From assembly GCA_018401055.1 (NCBI GenBank), contig JAGYLB010000109.1, forward strand, positions 37,361 to 101,360: a stretch of 64,000 nt of DNA. Reading direction: 5' to 3'. Source of the stretch: Roseicyclus sp. (GTDB lineage: Bacteria; Pseudomonadota; Alphaproteobacteria; Rhodobacterales; Rhodobacteraceae). Shown piece by piece: positions 27,475 through 38,732 of this stretch. The translations under genes and the position numbers were made by a program. The notes under the pieces were generated by a model, which saw nothing but the letters and a program-made list of their open reading frames with translations, made no database searches and had not been told where the DNA came from. The first letter of the stretch is position 1, and each line of letters opens with the position of its first letter.

Positions 27475-29059
27475 TCAATACCCCAGCGCGATGCCGTCCT
27501 TGCGCGGATCGGACCCGCCTTCCAGCACGCCCAGCTCGTGGTCGATGCGGATTGCCTGTGCGCCGCCGATGCCCACCTGCGGCACCGATACCTTGTGGCC
27601 CAGATCGGCCAGCCCCTGATGCACCGCCGGGCCATAGCCCTTCTCGACCCTCATCTCGCCGTATTCGCTAAAGCAGCGCGGCGCGTCGATCATCTCCTGC
27701 GGGCCAAGGCCGTAATCGACCATGTTGGTCAGCATCCGCGCGTGACCGGTCGACTGGTACTGTCCGCCCATCACGCCAAACGGCATGATGACGCGGCCGT
27801 CTTGCTTGAGCATGGCGGGGATGATCGTGTGCATCGGGCGTTTGCCGCCGTTCGCCTCGTTCGGGTGCCCTTCCTCCAGCGTGAAGCCCGCGCCGCGGTT
27901 CTGGAACAAGACGCCGAATTTCTCGGATGCGATGCCCGATCCGAAATCCTTGAACACCGAATAGATCAGCGACACCGCCATCCGGTCGCGGTCGATGACG
28001 GTGAGGTAGATGGTTTCCTTGTGCATCTCCTCGGTCAGGGCCTTGGCGCTGGGCATGGCGCGCGTCGGGTCGATCAACCCGGCCAGTTTGCGGCCCGTCG
28101 CGGGGTCGAGCATGTAGGCCAGCCGCGTCATGTGATCGGCATCCGCCAAAAAGCGGTCGCGCGCGTCATAGGCCAGTTTCGTGGCCTCGGCCTCGATATG
28201 CGCCCGCTCCACCCCCCAGGGGTCCATCGCGGGCAGATCGAATTCGGCCAGGATATTGGCCAGCAAGATCGCGGTCGCGCCCTGACCGTTCGGCGGATGC
28301 TCGACCAGCTCGATGCCCTTGTAGGTTCCGCTGACCGGCGTGGTGTAATCGCAGGCGGTGCTGGCGAAATCCTCCAGCGTGTGGACCCCGCCAAGCGCGC
28401 GCAAGCTGGCCACCATGTCCTCGGCCACCTCGCCCTCGTAGAAGCCCTTGCGGCCTTCCTTGGCGACGCGCCGCAAAACCTCGGCCTGGCCGGGGTGGCG
28501 GAACCGCTCGCCCAGCCGTGGCGGTTTGCCGTCGATCAGGTAATGGCGGCGCGCGGTCGGCGTCATGTTGTCGTGGTGATGGGTCCAGTCGAACTGCGCG
28601 CGCGGCGCAGCGGGAACGCCCGCCTCTGCGTAACGGATCGTCGGCGCCAGCACGGCATCCAGACCCAGTTTGCCGTGATCGGCGGACAGGCGGCAAAACG
28701 CGTCGATCGCGCCGGGGATGGTGACGGCGGCCGGGTGGCCGAAGACCGGCATCTTGGTGTTGCCCCTCAGCGCGCAGCGCGGCGCCCGTCAAGGCGGCGG
28801 GCGCGCGGCCCGATCCGTTCAGCGCGATAACCTCTTCGCTGCCCGCAGGCTTGATCAGCACGAAGCAATCGCCGCCCATGCCCGTCATGGCCGGTTCGCA
28901 AAGCCCCAGCAGCACTGCGCCCGCGATGGCCGCGTCAGCCGCATTGCCGCCCGCCTGCAGCGTGGCAATGGCGGTCTGCGCCGCCAAGGGGTGCGATGTC
29001 GCGCACATGCCGTTCTCGGCATAAGCCGCCGACCGGCCCGGATGATGAAAATCGCGCAT
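27475..29059 (-). CDS. ggt: gamma-glutamyltransferase family Ntn hydrolase (frameshifted)
   Basis: About 528 residues, self-processing N-terminal nucleophile hydrolase that transfers or hydrolyses gamma-glutamyl groups. The large-subunit part has GMCATSHPLAAQTAIATLQAGGNAADAA and GMGGDCFVL. The predicted cleavage/nucleophile threonine is in KETIYLTVID, followed by NANGGKRPMHTI-like small-subunit segments (MPFGVMGGQYQSTGH). No signal peptide is visible at MRDFHHPGRS, so it looks cytoplasmic, as in Rhodobacterales oxamate-amidohydrolase-like paralogues; the substrate may not be glutathione. The frame breaks near 28760. Confidence 0.83.
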
Positions 29060-29281
29060 ATGTGTCCCTCCCTCGCGCCACGGATCTGGGGCGCAACCTA
29101 CCGCTGGCTGCGGGCAGCGCAAGGGCTGAGCAATGGGCTGATAATGAGGGGCGTGGTAGCTGAGAGACCTCGACGCCGCGCACTGGGTGGGGGCTTTGAC
29201 ACGCGGCGCCGAGGGAAGCTCTGCAGCTACATCGTCTCTATGCCTGTGCAACTGGGCGGCATTGCGGGCGAAATCGGGCAA

Positions 29282-29785
29282 TCAGATGGCATTTCGCCCC
29301 AGATGGCCGGGTTTGTCGCTGTGCAGCAAGCGAAAGCGCAGAATGTTCTGGCCATTGCGCCGCGACAGGCTCAAGGCGCGGGTCATTTCCCTGAGCAGCG
29401 CCCAGCCAAACCCGCCCTCGGGCAGGCTGTCCGGATCGTCGGGGTCGATGGGGGGCAGTTCGCGCCCGGGCAGGGGGCCATCGGGCATCGCGCGGCCCTT
29501 GTCGCGCAGCGTGATCTGCAACCCGCCCGGGTCCCCCGCGATGTCGAGCGCGATCGTCGCATTGGCGATGTCGCAAGGGGCCTGATAAGCGTGTTCGACG
29601 ATGTTGTTACAGGCTTCCGCCAGCGCGATCTGGGCGCGGGTGCGCAGATCATCCGCCGCACCGGCCGCTGCAAGGGCGGCATCCACCGTCAAGAGCGCCT
29701 CTCGCACGGCATATTCGGTCGCGCTGAACCGCAGGTTGACCAACCGGCGGCGCAGATCATCGGGGATCTGTTCTGTCATCGTCAT
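29282..29785 (-). CDS. RsbW/SpoIIAB-like anti-sigma serine kinase (HATPase)
   Basis: A 167-residue GHKL ATPase domain of the anti-sigma kinase type. N box: ALAEACNNIVEHAY; G1 region: LRDKGRAMPDG; G2-like: EGGFGWALLREM, then FRLLHSDKP. Its start overlaps the stop of the STAS gene as ATGA. In this partner-switching family the kinase sequesters a sigma factor or other client and phosphorylates the STAS antagonist. No PP2C phosphatase, response regulator or sigma factor gene is adjacent, so the rest of the circuit must be elsewhere. Intact. Confidence 0.88.
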   Translation of the reverse strand: MTMTEQIPDDLRRRLVNLRFSATEYAVREALLTVDAALAAAGAADDLRTRAQIALAEACNNIVEHAYQAPCDIANATIALDIAGDPGGLQITLRDKGRAMPDGPLPGRELPPIDPDDPDSLPEGGFGWALLREMTRALSLSRRNGQNILRFRLLHSDKPGHLGRNAI

Positions 29786-30126
29786 GGCGCGCCGATGCGG
29801 GACGCCAGTGCCGCATCAAGATCGGCATGGATCGGAAAGACCGTGTGCATCCGTGTCAGGGTCATCACCTTGGCCACGGCGGGCGTCAGCCCCGACAGTT
29901 CCAGCACACGGCCTGCCCCCAGCAGCTTGCGCGCGGCCACAACCGCGCCAAGGCCGCTGGAATCCAGAAACTCGACCCGGCTGAGGTCAAGGATCACATC
30001 GCCCGCCACACCCTCGGTCAGGTCGCGGAACCGGTCCTTGAACTGGATCGCGACGCTGGCATCCAGACGCGTCTCGTCGACATGCAACAGACCCAGTGCG
30101 CCGCGCGCCTCGAAACTCATTTTCAT
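29782..30126 (-). CDS. STAS-domain anti-sigma factor antagonist
   Basis: A 114-residue SpoIIAA/RsbV-like protein. The core VILDLSRVEFLDSSGLGAVVAARKL has the phosphorylatable serine in the DSSGLG motif. It is expected to be switched on and off by the adjacent kinase. The start at 30124-30126 is followed by MSFEARGALGLLHVDET, the usual first strand. First gene of the two-gene minus-strand operon; the divergent gap to the thiolase gene is 77 bases. Intact. Confidence 0.9.
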   Translation of the reverse strand: MKMSFEARGALGLLHVDETRLDASVAIQFKDRFRDLTEGVAGDVILDLSRVEFLDSSGLGAVVAARKLLGAGRVLELSGLTPAVAKVMTLTRMHTVFPIHADLDAALASRIGAP

Positions 30127-30203
30127 CGCAGGACCTCCGCTGCTAGGTTGCCCGTGTGGTTAGGGCCAAAACCTTACCAATCGGTGAGCGGCAGGAGGGG
30201 ATA

Positions 30204-31394
<1,191 letters not shown>

Positions 31395-31409
31395 GGTGGT
31401 GTGGATTTG

Positions 31410-31475
31410 GTGCGCCTGAAGGCGCACACACTGCAACTCCAGGTCGATCTGCAGGGTGTGCCTTCAGGCGCACCA
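31410..31475. repeat. interspersed palindromic element, copy 2
   Basis: Arms GGTGCGCCTGAAGGC (31410-31424) and GCCTTCAGGCGCACC (31461-31475) are identical to copy 1 at 9845. The right portion, AGGGTGTGCCTTCAGGCG, is also shared. The 36-base centre differs. It lies between the stops of the convergent thiolase and rmuC genes. Confidence 0.75.
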
Positions 31476-31482
31476 CCGCCCC

Positions 31483-32973
31483 CTAGTCCTCACGCTCGTC
31501 TAAGGTCAGCAATTCCGGTGCGCTCAGGCTGCGCGGCACGACCTCCACCCGCGGCGCATCCTGCAATTCGGGCGCAGGCGTCTGCACCACCTGCATCGCC
31601 TCCAGCTTGCGCGCGGAAGGTAGCACGCGCGCCTCGAGCGACCCCATCGCCTTGTTGTAGCTGTCCACCGACCGATTGAGCGCCACGCCCACCCTTTGCA
31701 GGTTGCCCGCGAAAACCGCCAGCCGCCCATAAAGCTCCTTGGCCTCGCGGTGGATCGCCACGGCATTCGTGGCGACGGCATCTTGCTGCCAGCCTAGCGC
31801 GATGGTCCTGAGCAGCGCGATCAACGTCGAGGGCGTGGCGATGACCACTCGGGCCTCCATCGCGCGTTCCAGAAGGCGCGGGTCGCTCTCCACCGCCGCC
31901 GACAAGAACACGTCGCCGGGGATGAACATGACCACGAAATCGGGCGTGTCGGCCAACAGGTCGTGGTATTTCTTGGATGACAGCATCCGCACATGATCCG
32001 ACACCTGCCGCGCGTGGCGCGTGATGGCCACATCGCGCGCTTCGGGCGTCTCGGCCTCCAGCGCATCGAGGTATCCGTCGAGCGAGGTCTTGGCGTCGAT
32101 CACCAGCGACCGCCCGCCCGGCATCCTCACGATGGCGTCGGGGCGTTGCAACCCGTCCTCGGTGCGGTGGCTGACCTCGGTCTCGAAATCGACATGCTCG
32201 GCCATCCCGCTCAACTCCAACACCTGGCGCAGCTGCATCTCGCCCCAGCGCCCGCGCGTCTTGGGGGCGCGGAGCGCCTGCACCAGCTTCCGGGTCTCGC
32301 CCGACAATTGCGACTGGCCCAGCCGCAACTGCTCCACCTGTTCGCGGATCGCGCCATAGGCGTCGGTTCGGTGCTTTTCCATCTCGCGCAAGATCGTGTC
32401 AAAGGCCCCCAGCTTTTCGCTCAAGGGTTTGACCATGCCGTCGATGGCTTTTTGCCGCGCATCCAGTTCGGCCCGGGCGGTTTCGGAATGGGTGGCAAAG
32501 CGTTCGCTCACCCGCTCAAGGAAGGCTGTCGAATTGCGTTCCAGCACATCGCTGGCCAGCGTCCTGAACCGGACCTGCAGCGCTTCGTTGAGGCCCCGCA
32601 ATTCGTCCATCCGGGCGGCATGGGCGGCCTCGATGGTTTCCAGCCGCGCCTCGGCCTGATTGAGCGCGCCGAGTAGGCCATCGCGTTCCTCCCGTGCTTC
32701 GCTCAGAGCCTGTTCCAGCAGCGGCAGCCGTTCGGCGCGCGCCTCCAGCACGGCAATCTGGCGGCGCAGCGCCTCGCCCTCCGGCCAGCCCACGTTCGGC
32801 TCCGGCGCAGGCGCAGGCCGCGCCGGATATGCGCCGCCGCCACGGGCCAGCAGCCCAAGCAGCGACAAGGCAAGATAGGCGGGCAGCGGGTCGATGTCCG
32901 GGCCGAAGGGCGCACTCTCGCGCAGGCGCATGGCCAGCCCGTCGAGAACGGCAAAGACCGGCCCGTTTTCCAT
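31483..32973 (-). CDS. rmuC: DNA recombination protein RmuC
   Basis: A 496-residue RmuC-family protein, which limits inversions between short inverted repeats and has a nuclease-like core. N-terminal hydrophobic segment (YLALSLLGLLA), then a long coiled coil (about 65-210, repeated E/A/R heptads). The RmuC core has TRGRWGEMQLRQVLELSGM, RPDAIVRMPGGRSLVIDAKTSLDGY (PD-(D/E)xK-like D...DAK) and VVMFIPGDVFLSAA. The C-terminal extension is acidic. Intact frame. It lies 3 bases after mutL on the same strand. Confidence 0.93.
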   Translation of the reverse strand: MENGPVFAVLDGLAMRLRESAPFGPDIDPLPAYLALSLLGLLARGGGAYPARPAPAPEPNVGWPEGEALRRQIAVLEARAERLPLLEQALSEAREERDGLLGALNQAEARLETIEAAHAARMDELRGLNEALQVRFRTLASDVLERNSTAFLERVSERFATHSETARAELDARQKAIDGMVKPLSEKLGAFDTILREMEKHRTDAYGAIREQVEQLRLGQSQLSGETRKLVQALRAPKTRGRWGEMQLRQVLELSGMAEHVDFETEVSHRTEDGLQRPDAIVRMPGGRSLVIDAKTSLDGYLDALEAETPEARDVAITRHARQVSDHVRMLSSKKYHDLLADTPDFVVMFIPGDVFLSAAVESDPRLLERAMEARVVIATPSTLIALLRTIALGWQQDAVATNAVAIHREAKELYGRLAVFAGNLQRVGVALNRSVDSYNKAMGSLEARVLPSARKLEAMQVVQTPAPELQDAPRVEVVPRSLSAPELLTLDERED

Positions 32974-32976
32974 GCC

Positions 32977-34811
32977 TCACGTCCGCCCGAACAGGCGGTC
33001 TATATCCGACAGCGCCAGCGTCACGAAGGTCGGCCGCCCGTGGTTGCACTGGCCCGATTTCGGCGTTGCTTCCATCTCGCGCAAAAGCGCGTTCATCTCC
33101 TCGGCGCTCATCCGCCGCCCGGTTCTGACCGATCCGTGGCAAGCGATCCGCGACAGCACCGCGTCCAGCCGCGCGCGCAGGGCCTCGGACCCGCCCAGAT
33201 CGTCGATTTGATCGAGGATGTCGCGCAAGAGCGGCTCGACCGCGACCGCGCCAAGCAGGGCAGGGGTCTCGCGCACCGCGATGGTGCCGGGGCCGAACGG
33301 CTCGATCACCAGCCCCAGCGCCGCAAGGTCCCCGGCATGCTCCAGCAGACGGTCCGCACCTGACCCCAGCGTGACGATCTCGGGGATCAAGAGCGCCTGC
33401 CGGGCGATGCCCGCGTCGTCCATCTGACGCTTCAGGCGTTCATAGACCAGCCGCTCATGGGCGGCATGGGCATCCACGATCACCATGCCGCCGTCGGTCT
33501 GGGCAATGATGTAATTCTCGTGGATCTGCGCACGGGCAGCGCCCAAGGGCCGCGCGGGTTGCTTCGGGCACCGGCGCGCTGTCCTCGACACGGGCCGACG
33601 GCACTCCATGGCGGCGCCTCTTCCGCAAACGCTGGGGCCTGCCAGTCGCGGGCGCGGATCAGGCTGGCCTGCGACGGGCGGTCCATCTGATAGACGCGCG
33701 GAGCGGCTGCCTCGGGCCGGAACGCCTCCAGCACCCCCGCCCCGACCGTCGAGGATGCGCGGTGCCCTGCGCCCGCCAGCCCCTGCCGCAGCGCCGTGAC
33801 CACCAGCGCGCGCACCAGACCGGGATCGCGGAACCGCACCTCGGCCTTGGCGGGGTGGACGTTCACATCCACCCGGTCGGGCGGGCAGTCAAGAAACAGG
33901 GCGGCGGCCGGATGCCGGTCGCGCGCCAGCACATCCAGGTAGCCCGCGCGCAAGGCCCCGATCAGTTGCTTGTCGCGCACCGGGCGGCCGTTGACGAAGA
34001 GGTATTGCGCCACCGCAGCGCCCCGCGAATAGGTCGGCAGGGCGGCCAGCCCGGTCAGGCGCAGCCCCTCGCGTTCGGCCTCGATCTGGATCGAGTTGTC
34101 GACGAACTCCCGCCCGATCAGGCCGCGCAAGCGGGCCGTCAGCGCATCGAAAAGATCGCCGGTCTCAGCGTCGGCACGCAAGATCACGCGCTCGCCATCC
34201 GTCATGTCCTTGAGGGTGAAGCCCACGCCCGGTTCCGCCATCGCCAGCCGTTTCACCACATCGGTGATCGCCTGCATCTCGGCCCGCTCGCTGCGCAGGA
34301 ATTTCAACCGCGCGGGCGTGGCAAAGAACAGGTCGCGCAATTCCACCACTGTCCCGCGCGACAGCGCGGCCGGGCGCACCGGCGCGACATCACCTCCAGT
34401 CACGCGGATCTCATGGGCATCTTCGCCCGCAACGCGGCTGGTGATCTTGAGCCGCCCGACCGCTCCGAGCGAGGGCAGCGCCTCGCCGCGAAAACCAAAA
34501 CTCCGGATGTTGAGCAGATCCGACCCGTCGATCTTGGAGGTCGCATGCCGCGACAGCGCCAGCGGCAGGTCACCCGCGCCCATCCCGCAACCGTCATCGG
34601 TGACGCGGATCAGGCTTTTGCCGCCCTCCGCCACCTCGATCAGCACGCGGGTTGCCCCCGCATCCAGCGCATTCTCGACCAGTTCCTTGACGGCAGAGGC
34701 CGGGCGTTCCACGACCTCGCCCGCCGCGATCCGGTTGATCGCGGTCTCATCCAGTTGCCGGATGACAGGTCTTGCGACGGAGCGGCTTATTTTGGGGTCG
34801 TCAAGGGACAT
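32977..34811 (-). CDS. mutL: DNA mismatch repair protein MutL (frameshifted)
   Basis: About 610 residues. The N-terminal GHKL ATPase has [42 protein letters not shown] and [11 protein letters not shown]. The transducer has VNGRPVRD and [12 protein letters not shown]. The C-terminal dimerisation/endonuclease region has [12 protein letters not shown], matching the metal motif D-x-H-A-x2-E-x4-E with A in place of Q, and [12 protein letters not shown]. So an active endonuclease MutL is likely, as usual in organisms without MutH. The frame breaks near 33560. Operon with rmuC. Confidence 0.93.
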
Positions 34812-34859
34812 GACGCTAAACCTAGCATGTCCCCCCGCGTTTCTCCAAGTCCCGCCGCG

Positions 34860-36172
34860 TCAGTTTCCGGGGGATAAGCCCTGCGGCTGGCCCACCACCA
34901 CGAAATGCAGCGCCTCGGGGTCAAGCAGGCGCGCGGCGACGCGGCGCACATCTTCCAGCGTCACGGCCTCCACATAGGCGTTGCGGTTCACGATATAATC
35001 GACCGGCATATCGTCGGACTGCATCGCCGCCAGAATTCCCGCGATGGTCCCGTTCCCGTCGAACCGCAGCGGATATTCCCCGGTCATGTAGCGCTGCGCG
35101 GCCTCCAGCTCCTCTTGGGTGATGCCGTTTGCGGCAAGATCCGCCCATTGCGCGCGCACCACCTCGATGGCTTCGGCCACCAATTCGTTCGAGGACGAAA
35201 ACTGCCCCAGCAGCGCGGGTGACAGATCAGCCAGCGACAGGAAGCTGCCGATGCCATAGGTCAGGCCGCGCGCGACCCTGACTTCGTCCATCAGACGCGA
35301 GCCGAAGCCGCCGCCGCCCAGAACCTGATTGAGGACGAAGGCGGCAAAGAAATCGGGATCGTCCCGCTCGATCCCGGCATGGCCGAAAAAGGCTACGGAT
35401 TGCGGGCTGGGAAACTCCACCACCGTCACGCCGCCTGCCATGTCGTTGACAACCGGGCCGGGACGAGGCGGCGCCTCGGCAGGCAGATCGCCCAGAATGC
35501 GGTCGATCAAAACGCCCAATTCCCCGGGCGAGATGTCACCTGCCGCGCCGACGGCGACCCTGCCGCGGGTCAGTGCGCCCCGATGCACGGCGATGAGGTC
35601 GTCGCGGGTCAGGGCCCCGATGCTTTCCGCACTGCCTTCTTGCGGCGATCCATAGGGATGGTCGCCATAGGCCATGGCGGCAAAAGTGGTGGCCGCGATG
35701 TCGTTGGGATTGCGGGCATTGCCCTCGATGATCGACAAGACCTGCCCCCGCACCCGCTCGATCGCATCAGCATCGAAACGCGGCTCGACAAGTGCGGCGC
35801 GCAACAGGTCCGCGGCCGCGTCTCGGTTCTGGGTCAGCATCCGAGCGCTGACCGTCACGGCGTCGCGCGAGGAGTCGAACTCGAAACTTGCCGCCAGCCC
35901 TCGACCGCCGCCGCAAATCCTTGCGCGTCCATGTCGCCCGCGCCTTCCTCAAGCAGGCCCGTCATCAGGTAAGTTGCCCCCCGCCGGTCGGCCGGGTCCA
36001 GCGCCGAGCCGCCGACGAACCAGAATTCCAGCGCCACGAAGGGGATCGACCCATCCTCGACCAGCCATGCCTCGACCCCGCCGGGCGAGGTGACTTGCTG
36101 GATCTCGATATTGGCCCAAGCCGGAAAGCCAAGGACCAGCGCAAACAGACCTGCTGCGAAACGGGCGATCAT
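34860..36172 (-). CDS. M16 peptidase-like protein, non-catalytic partner (frameshifted)
   Basis: About 436-residue insulinase/pitrilysin-family protein with signal peptide MIARFAAGLFALVLGFPAWA. It has no HxxEH zinc motif; the equivalent place reads RRGATYLMTGLLEEGAG. It keeps the substrate-side segments LNQVLGGGGFGSRLMDEVRVARGLTYGI and QRYMTGEYPLRFD. It is the usual inactive half of a two-subunit periplasmic M16 protease; the catalytic partner is the gene just upstream (ATGA overlap). The frame breaks near 35870. Confidence 0.87.
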
Positions 36173-37529
36173 TGGCTTACCTCCACGGTGTCGGGCTGCG
36201 GATCGGATGGGCGCATCAGGTACCCGGTGACGGTCGAGGGGTCATTGAACAGGCGGTGCGCTGCAGCCATCACATCCTCGGGCGTTACGGCGGCCAGAAC
36301 ATCCGTCCAGCTGTCGATATCGGCAAGGCTCAGACCGGTGGTCAAATCCATGCCGTAAGCCCGCGCCAGACCGTCCGTGTCATCCTCCGCATAGATGTCT
36401 CCCGCTTCGATGCGAAACTGGATTCGGGCGAATTGATCAGCGTCGATCCCTTCCTCAAGGAAGGTGTCGACCATACGCCACAAATCCGCCTCGGCCTCCT
36501 CCAGCGACACGCCGGGCACCGGCACGTTCACCAGGGTGAAGCTGGAGGGATCGAAACTGGTGCTGTCGTAAAAGGCCGCCGCATAAAGCGAGCGCTCTTC
36601 CTCGTTTTGCAGCCGCCGCGACAGAAGCGAGGTCTGCCCACCGCCCAGGATCTCGGCCAGATAGACCAGCGCCGCCGCTTCGGCCTGATCGCCGGGTTCG
36701 CGCACTGGGGCCAGCATCTGGATCGAGACATAGGGGTTTGCCACCCGCGCATCCTCGTAGACCAGACGGCGGTCGGCGATATGGGGTGGCTCTTGCGGGC
36801 GGGGCGCGCAGGGGCAGGGTGTCGGACGCCGGGATAGGGCCGTAATGCTCAAGCGCCAGCGCGCGCACCTCTTCGGGGGTCACATCGCCCGCGACGATCA
36901 AGATCGCGTTGTTGGGGTGATACCAGGTGTCGTAGAAGGCCTGCGCATGCTCGATGGTGAGCCCCTCCATCTCATGGCGCCAGCCGATGATCGGGATGGA
37001 ATAGGGATGGTTCAAGATACAGCGCCGCGCGCAATTGTTCGATGAACAATGCGCCCGCCGAACTGTCGGTGCGCTGGGCGCGTTCCTCAAGGATCACGGA
37101 GCGTTCGGTGGCCACCTCGACCGGGTCAAAGCGCAGGTTGCGCATCCGGTCGGCTTCCATCTGCATCATCAGGCCCAGACGATCTGCGGCGACGCGCTGG
37201 AAATACCCGGTGTAATCCAGCGCAGTAAAGGCGTTGTCGGACCCGCCATTGGCTTCGACCACGTCACTGAACTCGCCCGAGGCCATGTTCTCCGTCGCCT
37301 TGAACATCAGATGCTCAACGAAATGCGCGATGCCAGACTGGCCGGGCGGTTCATCGGCGGCGCCGACGCGGTACCAGACCATATGGGTGACGGCAGGGGC
37401 GCGGTGATCTTCGATCACCAACACCTGCATGCCGTTGTCGAGGAAGAATTCTTCGACCTCACCTGCTGCCATGGCGGTGGGCCGTCGGGGCCAGCCCAAG
37501 GGTCGATCACGAGAGCGACGCTTCAGCAT
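36169..37529 (-). CDS. zinc-dependent M16 peptidase (frameshifted)
   Basis: About 450-residue secreted metalloprotease. The inverted zinc motif HxxEH is in GIAHFVEHLMFKATENM, with the downstream metal-ligand glutamate region EVATERSVILEERAQRTD. Further segments are YHPNNAILIVAGDV, NPYVSIQMLAPV and ILGGGQTSLLSRRLQNEE. The N-terminal 25 residues should be a signal peptide but read as an arginine/proline-rich string, suggesting another indel near 37480. Other breaks lie near 37025 and 36805. It pairs with the non-catalytic M16 gene downstream. Confidence 0.85.
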
Positions 37530-38163
37530 CGGGGGCATCCTCCAGGACAAGCCACGGGACTTGGGCATAGATAACATCGCTTGCCGAAGGTCGCATCAAC
37601 CGGGTCTGACGCGGACGTGATGCCTTTGGCCGCAGCCGGCCCGCGCGAGTCCTCGGCCGGGGCGGTGCGGGGCCTAGGCGTGCGGATACCGGCGCGGCGC
37701 AGGCGCTCAAGCTCGGCATAGCGATCCAGCGCCTGATCGCGATAGGCGTTGAAATAGACATTGGTGTTGAACAGCCGTTCCAGCACGCGCCCCTGATTGC
37801 GCGAGCGAAACTCGAGATCCTCGGCGGCCAGCGTGCCCCGGATCTCGGGCGTCACGCCAAACCGCGCCGCATAGTTGACGACATCGCCCGCAGCCCGGTT
37901 CGCGCGTTCGGGGTTGCCACCCAATGCGCGGATCGCGTCGCCCTCGGGGTCGGGGTCGACGCGGTTCACCCCGCCCGGCGTTGGCGGCGCGGCAGCGCAG
38001 CCAGATCGGCGGGAATCTCGATCGGGCTGGTCGGCAGGATCGCGAACTCATCCGGACCGGATTCTGTGTTGCGGATGTTCATGAGCCGAGGATCACCCCG
38101 CCCGCAAGCCGCCAGTGCAATCAGCACGGCCCCCAGCGTCAGCGTCGTCATCAGGCGCGGCAT
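37523..38163 (-). CDS. DUF3035 lipoprotein (frameshifted)
   Basis: About 210 residues. Lipoprotein signal MPRLMTTLTLGAVLIALAAC, then RLMNIRNTESGPDEFAILPT, the DUF3035 signature found next to lspA in Rhodobacterales. After a break near 37975 the frame continues NRVDPDPEGDAIRALGG and RNQGRVLERLFNTNVYFNAY. The stop at 37523-37525 overlaps the start of the M16 peptidase gene (ATGCTGA). Function unknown; the conserved position between lspA and the peptidases suggests an envelope role. Confidence 0.78.
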
Positions 38164-38207
38164 CGCGAATTCCTTCGTCGGTCTCGGGGCGGGGTCTATC
38201 GCAAATC

Positions 38208-38690
38208 TCACGCCCCGTCACGGCCCATCTTGCTGTCATTGGCGAAGATCAGCAAGCCAAACGCACCCGCAAAGATGCCGATATCGGCCACGTTGAAGGC
38301 AAAGGGGTTGTTGATGCCACAGCACGACATGTTCAGGAAATCGGCGACCGCACCATAAAGCAGACGGTCCAGCGTGTTGCCCAGCGCGCCACCCACGACC
38401 GCGCCAGCCGCCGCCAGCGCGATGGGCCGCGTCAGCCCGTTCCGCGCCCACCATGTCAGCCAGGCGGTGATGGCGATGGCGATGGCGATCAAGATCCAGC
38501 GCGTCATCTCGGGCCCGCCCGAAAACAGCCCGAAGTTGATGCCGGTGTTCCAGCCCATCTTGAAGGTCAGGAACGGCGGATAAACCTCGATGATGCCGCG
38601 CGTGGCCAGCCCCATGGCATGGACCACGACGTATTTCGACACCTGGTCGAGCGCGAACCAGATGGCGGCGGAAATCAGCAGCAGTTTCAT
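38208..38690 (-). CDS. lspA: lipoprotein signal peptidase (signal peptidase II)
   Basis: A 160-residue aspartic protease of the inner membrane that removes signal peptides from diacylated prolipoproteins. Four membrane helices; catalytic aspartates D108 (GNTLDRL) and D136 (FNVADIGI). It also has WFALDQVSKY and WNTGINFGLF. Intact. It lies between the DUF3035 lipoprotein gene (a likely substrate) and purH. Confidence 0.94.
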   Translation of the reverse strand: MKLLLISAAIWFALDQVSKYVVVHAMGLATRGIIEVYPPFLTFKMGWNTGINFGLFSGGPEMTRWILIAIAIAITAWLTWWARNGLTRPIALAAAGAVVGGALGNTLDRLLYGAVADFLNMSCCGINNPFAFNVADIGIFAGAFGLLIFANDSKMGRDGA

Positions 38691-38732
38691 CTAGCCTCGC
38701 CTGTTGTCATGGACCGGGTCTGCGCCCGCCCC

